A DNA stretch of 64,000 nt from Bacteroidota bacterium (GTDB lineage Bacteria > Bacteroidota > Bacteroidia > AKYH767-A > OLB10), in the NCBI GenBank assembly GCA_016714535.1, contig JADKDR010000011.1, forward strand, positions 62,001 through 126,000, given 5' to 3'. Below are positions 63,648-64,000 of this stretch, piece by piece. Each line of letters opens with the position of its first letter. The stretch's first letter is position 1. A model generated the notes under the pieces. The model was not told where the DNA came from. It did no database searches and saw nothing but the letters and a program-made list of their open reading frames with translations. A program made the translations under genes and the position numbers.

Positions 63648-64000
63648 TTATTTTACTTTCTCAAAATTCAAATCGGTATCGTTAAGCAATAGGTTGGCCG
63701 GCAGTATTAGTTCACTGTCTTTTATAAATAAATTAATCCCGGTAAAAGTAAATTGTTGTAGTGTAGGTTTCATTGTTACCGTAATCTGATTTTTACTTCC
63801 TTTATCTTTTGTGGCGTCATATACTTCGGTCATCACATCACCATAGAGTTGATTCCAAAGAAATATTTTCTCGCATGCTGTTGTATTTGTTTTTATTATT
63901 CCATTGCCATCGCATTTGTGCGAGTGCATTTGTCCATCAACTAAAGTTACTGCTATAGTGTAACTAAGTATAAAGGAATTTTTATCATTTACTTTTATTA
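63648..64000 (-). CDS. Unrecognised protein, C-terminal part only (N-terminus outside the window)
   Basis: The frame is open to the window edge; at least 117 codons are visible (IKVNDKNSFILSYTIAVTLV near the edge, then GQMHSHKCDGNGIIKTN). An internal ATG at 63929 is not the start, because coding continues upstream through 'VTLVDGQ'. The visible part looks beta-rich ('NQITVTMKPTLQQFTFTGIN', 'DSELILPANLLLNDTDLNFE'). No family recognised. It lies upstream of the sensor kinase on the same strand with a 163-base gap. Confidence 0.6.
   Translation of the reverse strand, partial: IKVNDKNSFILSYTIAVTLVDGQMHSHKCDGNGIIKTNTTACEKIFLWNQLYGDVMTEVYDATKDKGSKNQITVTMKPTLQQFTFTGINLFIKDSELILPANLLLNDTDLNFEKVK

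Noticed and set aside
1..64000. tRNA, rRNA, CRISPR arrays, transposases, integrases, phage genes
   Set aside because: I scanned the intergenic gaps by eye for T-arm motifs, regular spaced repeats and terminal inverted repeats, and the protein set for recombinases, and found none.

Overview
The window comes from a Bacteroidota chromosome, most likely from the Chitinophagales/Sphingobacteriales side; I cannot place it more finely. The signs are: secreted proteins ending in type IX secretion (T9SS) sorting domains of type A ('PNPAND', 'MYLLQL'-like ends) and type B (gliding-motility 'IPNAFTPGG' end); PKD, kelch and GEVED surface modules; a SusC/SusD pair; the bamD-rpoZ pair in its usual order; a TamL-like lipoprotein; and promoters with the Bacteroidota consensus TTG-N17-22-TAnnTTTG. 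The DNA is A+T rich. I see no tRNA, rRNA, insertion sequence, integrase, phage or CRISPR array. This is ordinary chromosome with many surface-protein genes.

Layout. 1-8.3 kb: three secreted adhesin-like or propeller proteins around a polysaccharide deacetylase. 8.4-12.3 kb (minus): an SRPBCC protein, rpoZ-bamD, a GldL-like membrane protein and a MoxR/Mg-chelatase-type ATPase. 12.6-15.5 kb (plus): rplU-rpmA with a clear promoter and terminator, then recG. 15.5-20.6 kb (minus): a giant fibronectin-III repeat T9SS protein. 20.7-26.9 kb: a NrtR/AraR-like Nudix regulator, a lytic transglycosylase, recQ, pyrR-pyrB and a TfoX-N protein. 27.2-34.1 kb: a lipoprotein with a glycosidase-like fold, an AMP-binding N-terminal fragment, an acyl-carrier/aminotransferase didomain of NRPS/PKS type, and a membrane-anchored patatin phospholipase. 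34.4-40 kb: SusC-SusD and an orphan OmpR-type regulator. 40-49.2 kb: TrmH-type methyltransferase, TamL, an AONS/SPT-family acyltransferase, an ECF sigma factor, an AI-2E family permease, TerC and an MFS carrier. 49.5-59 kb: PKD/T9SS protein, DUF1348 protein, an unrecognised GNAT-like protein, a DUF6445-like protein, and two more exported proteins, one with long internal repeats. 59.2-63.5 kb: a propeller sensor kinase, its LytTR regulator and a globin. The window ends inside a further minus-strand gene.

Seven genes (PKD/GEVED protein, ATPase, recG, Fn3 protein, glycosidase-like lipoprotein, patatin, tamL) are each broken by one or two single-base indels, ten in total, all in short mononucleotide runs. 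In the six complete genes the reading frame closes exactly when the runs are corrected. The first gene leaves the window, but its corrected frame stays open for 278 codons to the edge. Sequencing or consensus error explains this best, so these genes are annotated as intact spans with their break points marked.

The most unusual content is the 28.6-31.5 kb pair. A free-standing acyl carrier/glutamate-semialdehyde-type aminotransferase protein ends exactly in the linker that normally precedes an NRPS condensation domain. It lies next to an adenylation-domain fragment that lacks the ATP-binding core.
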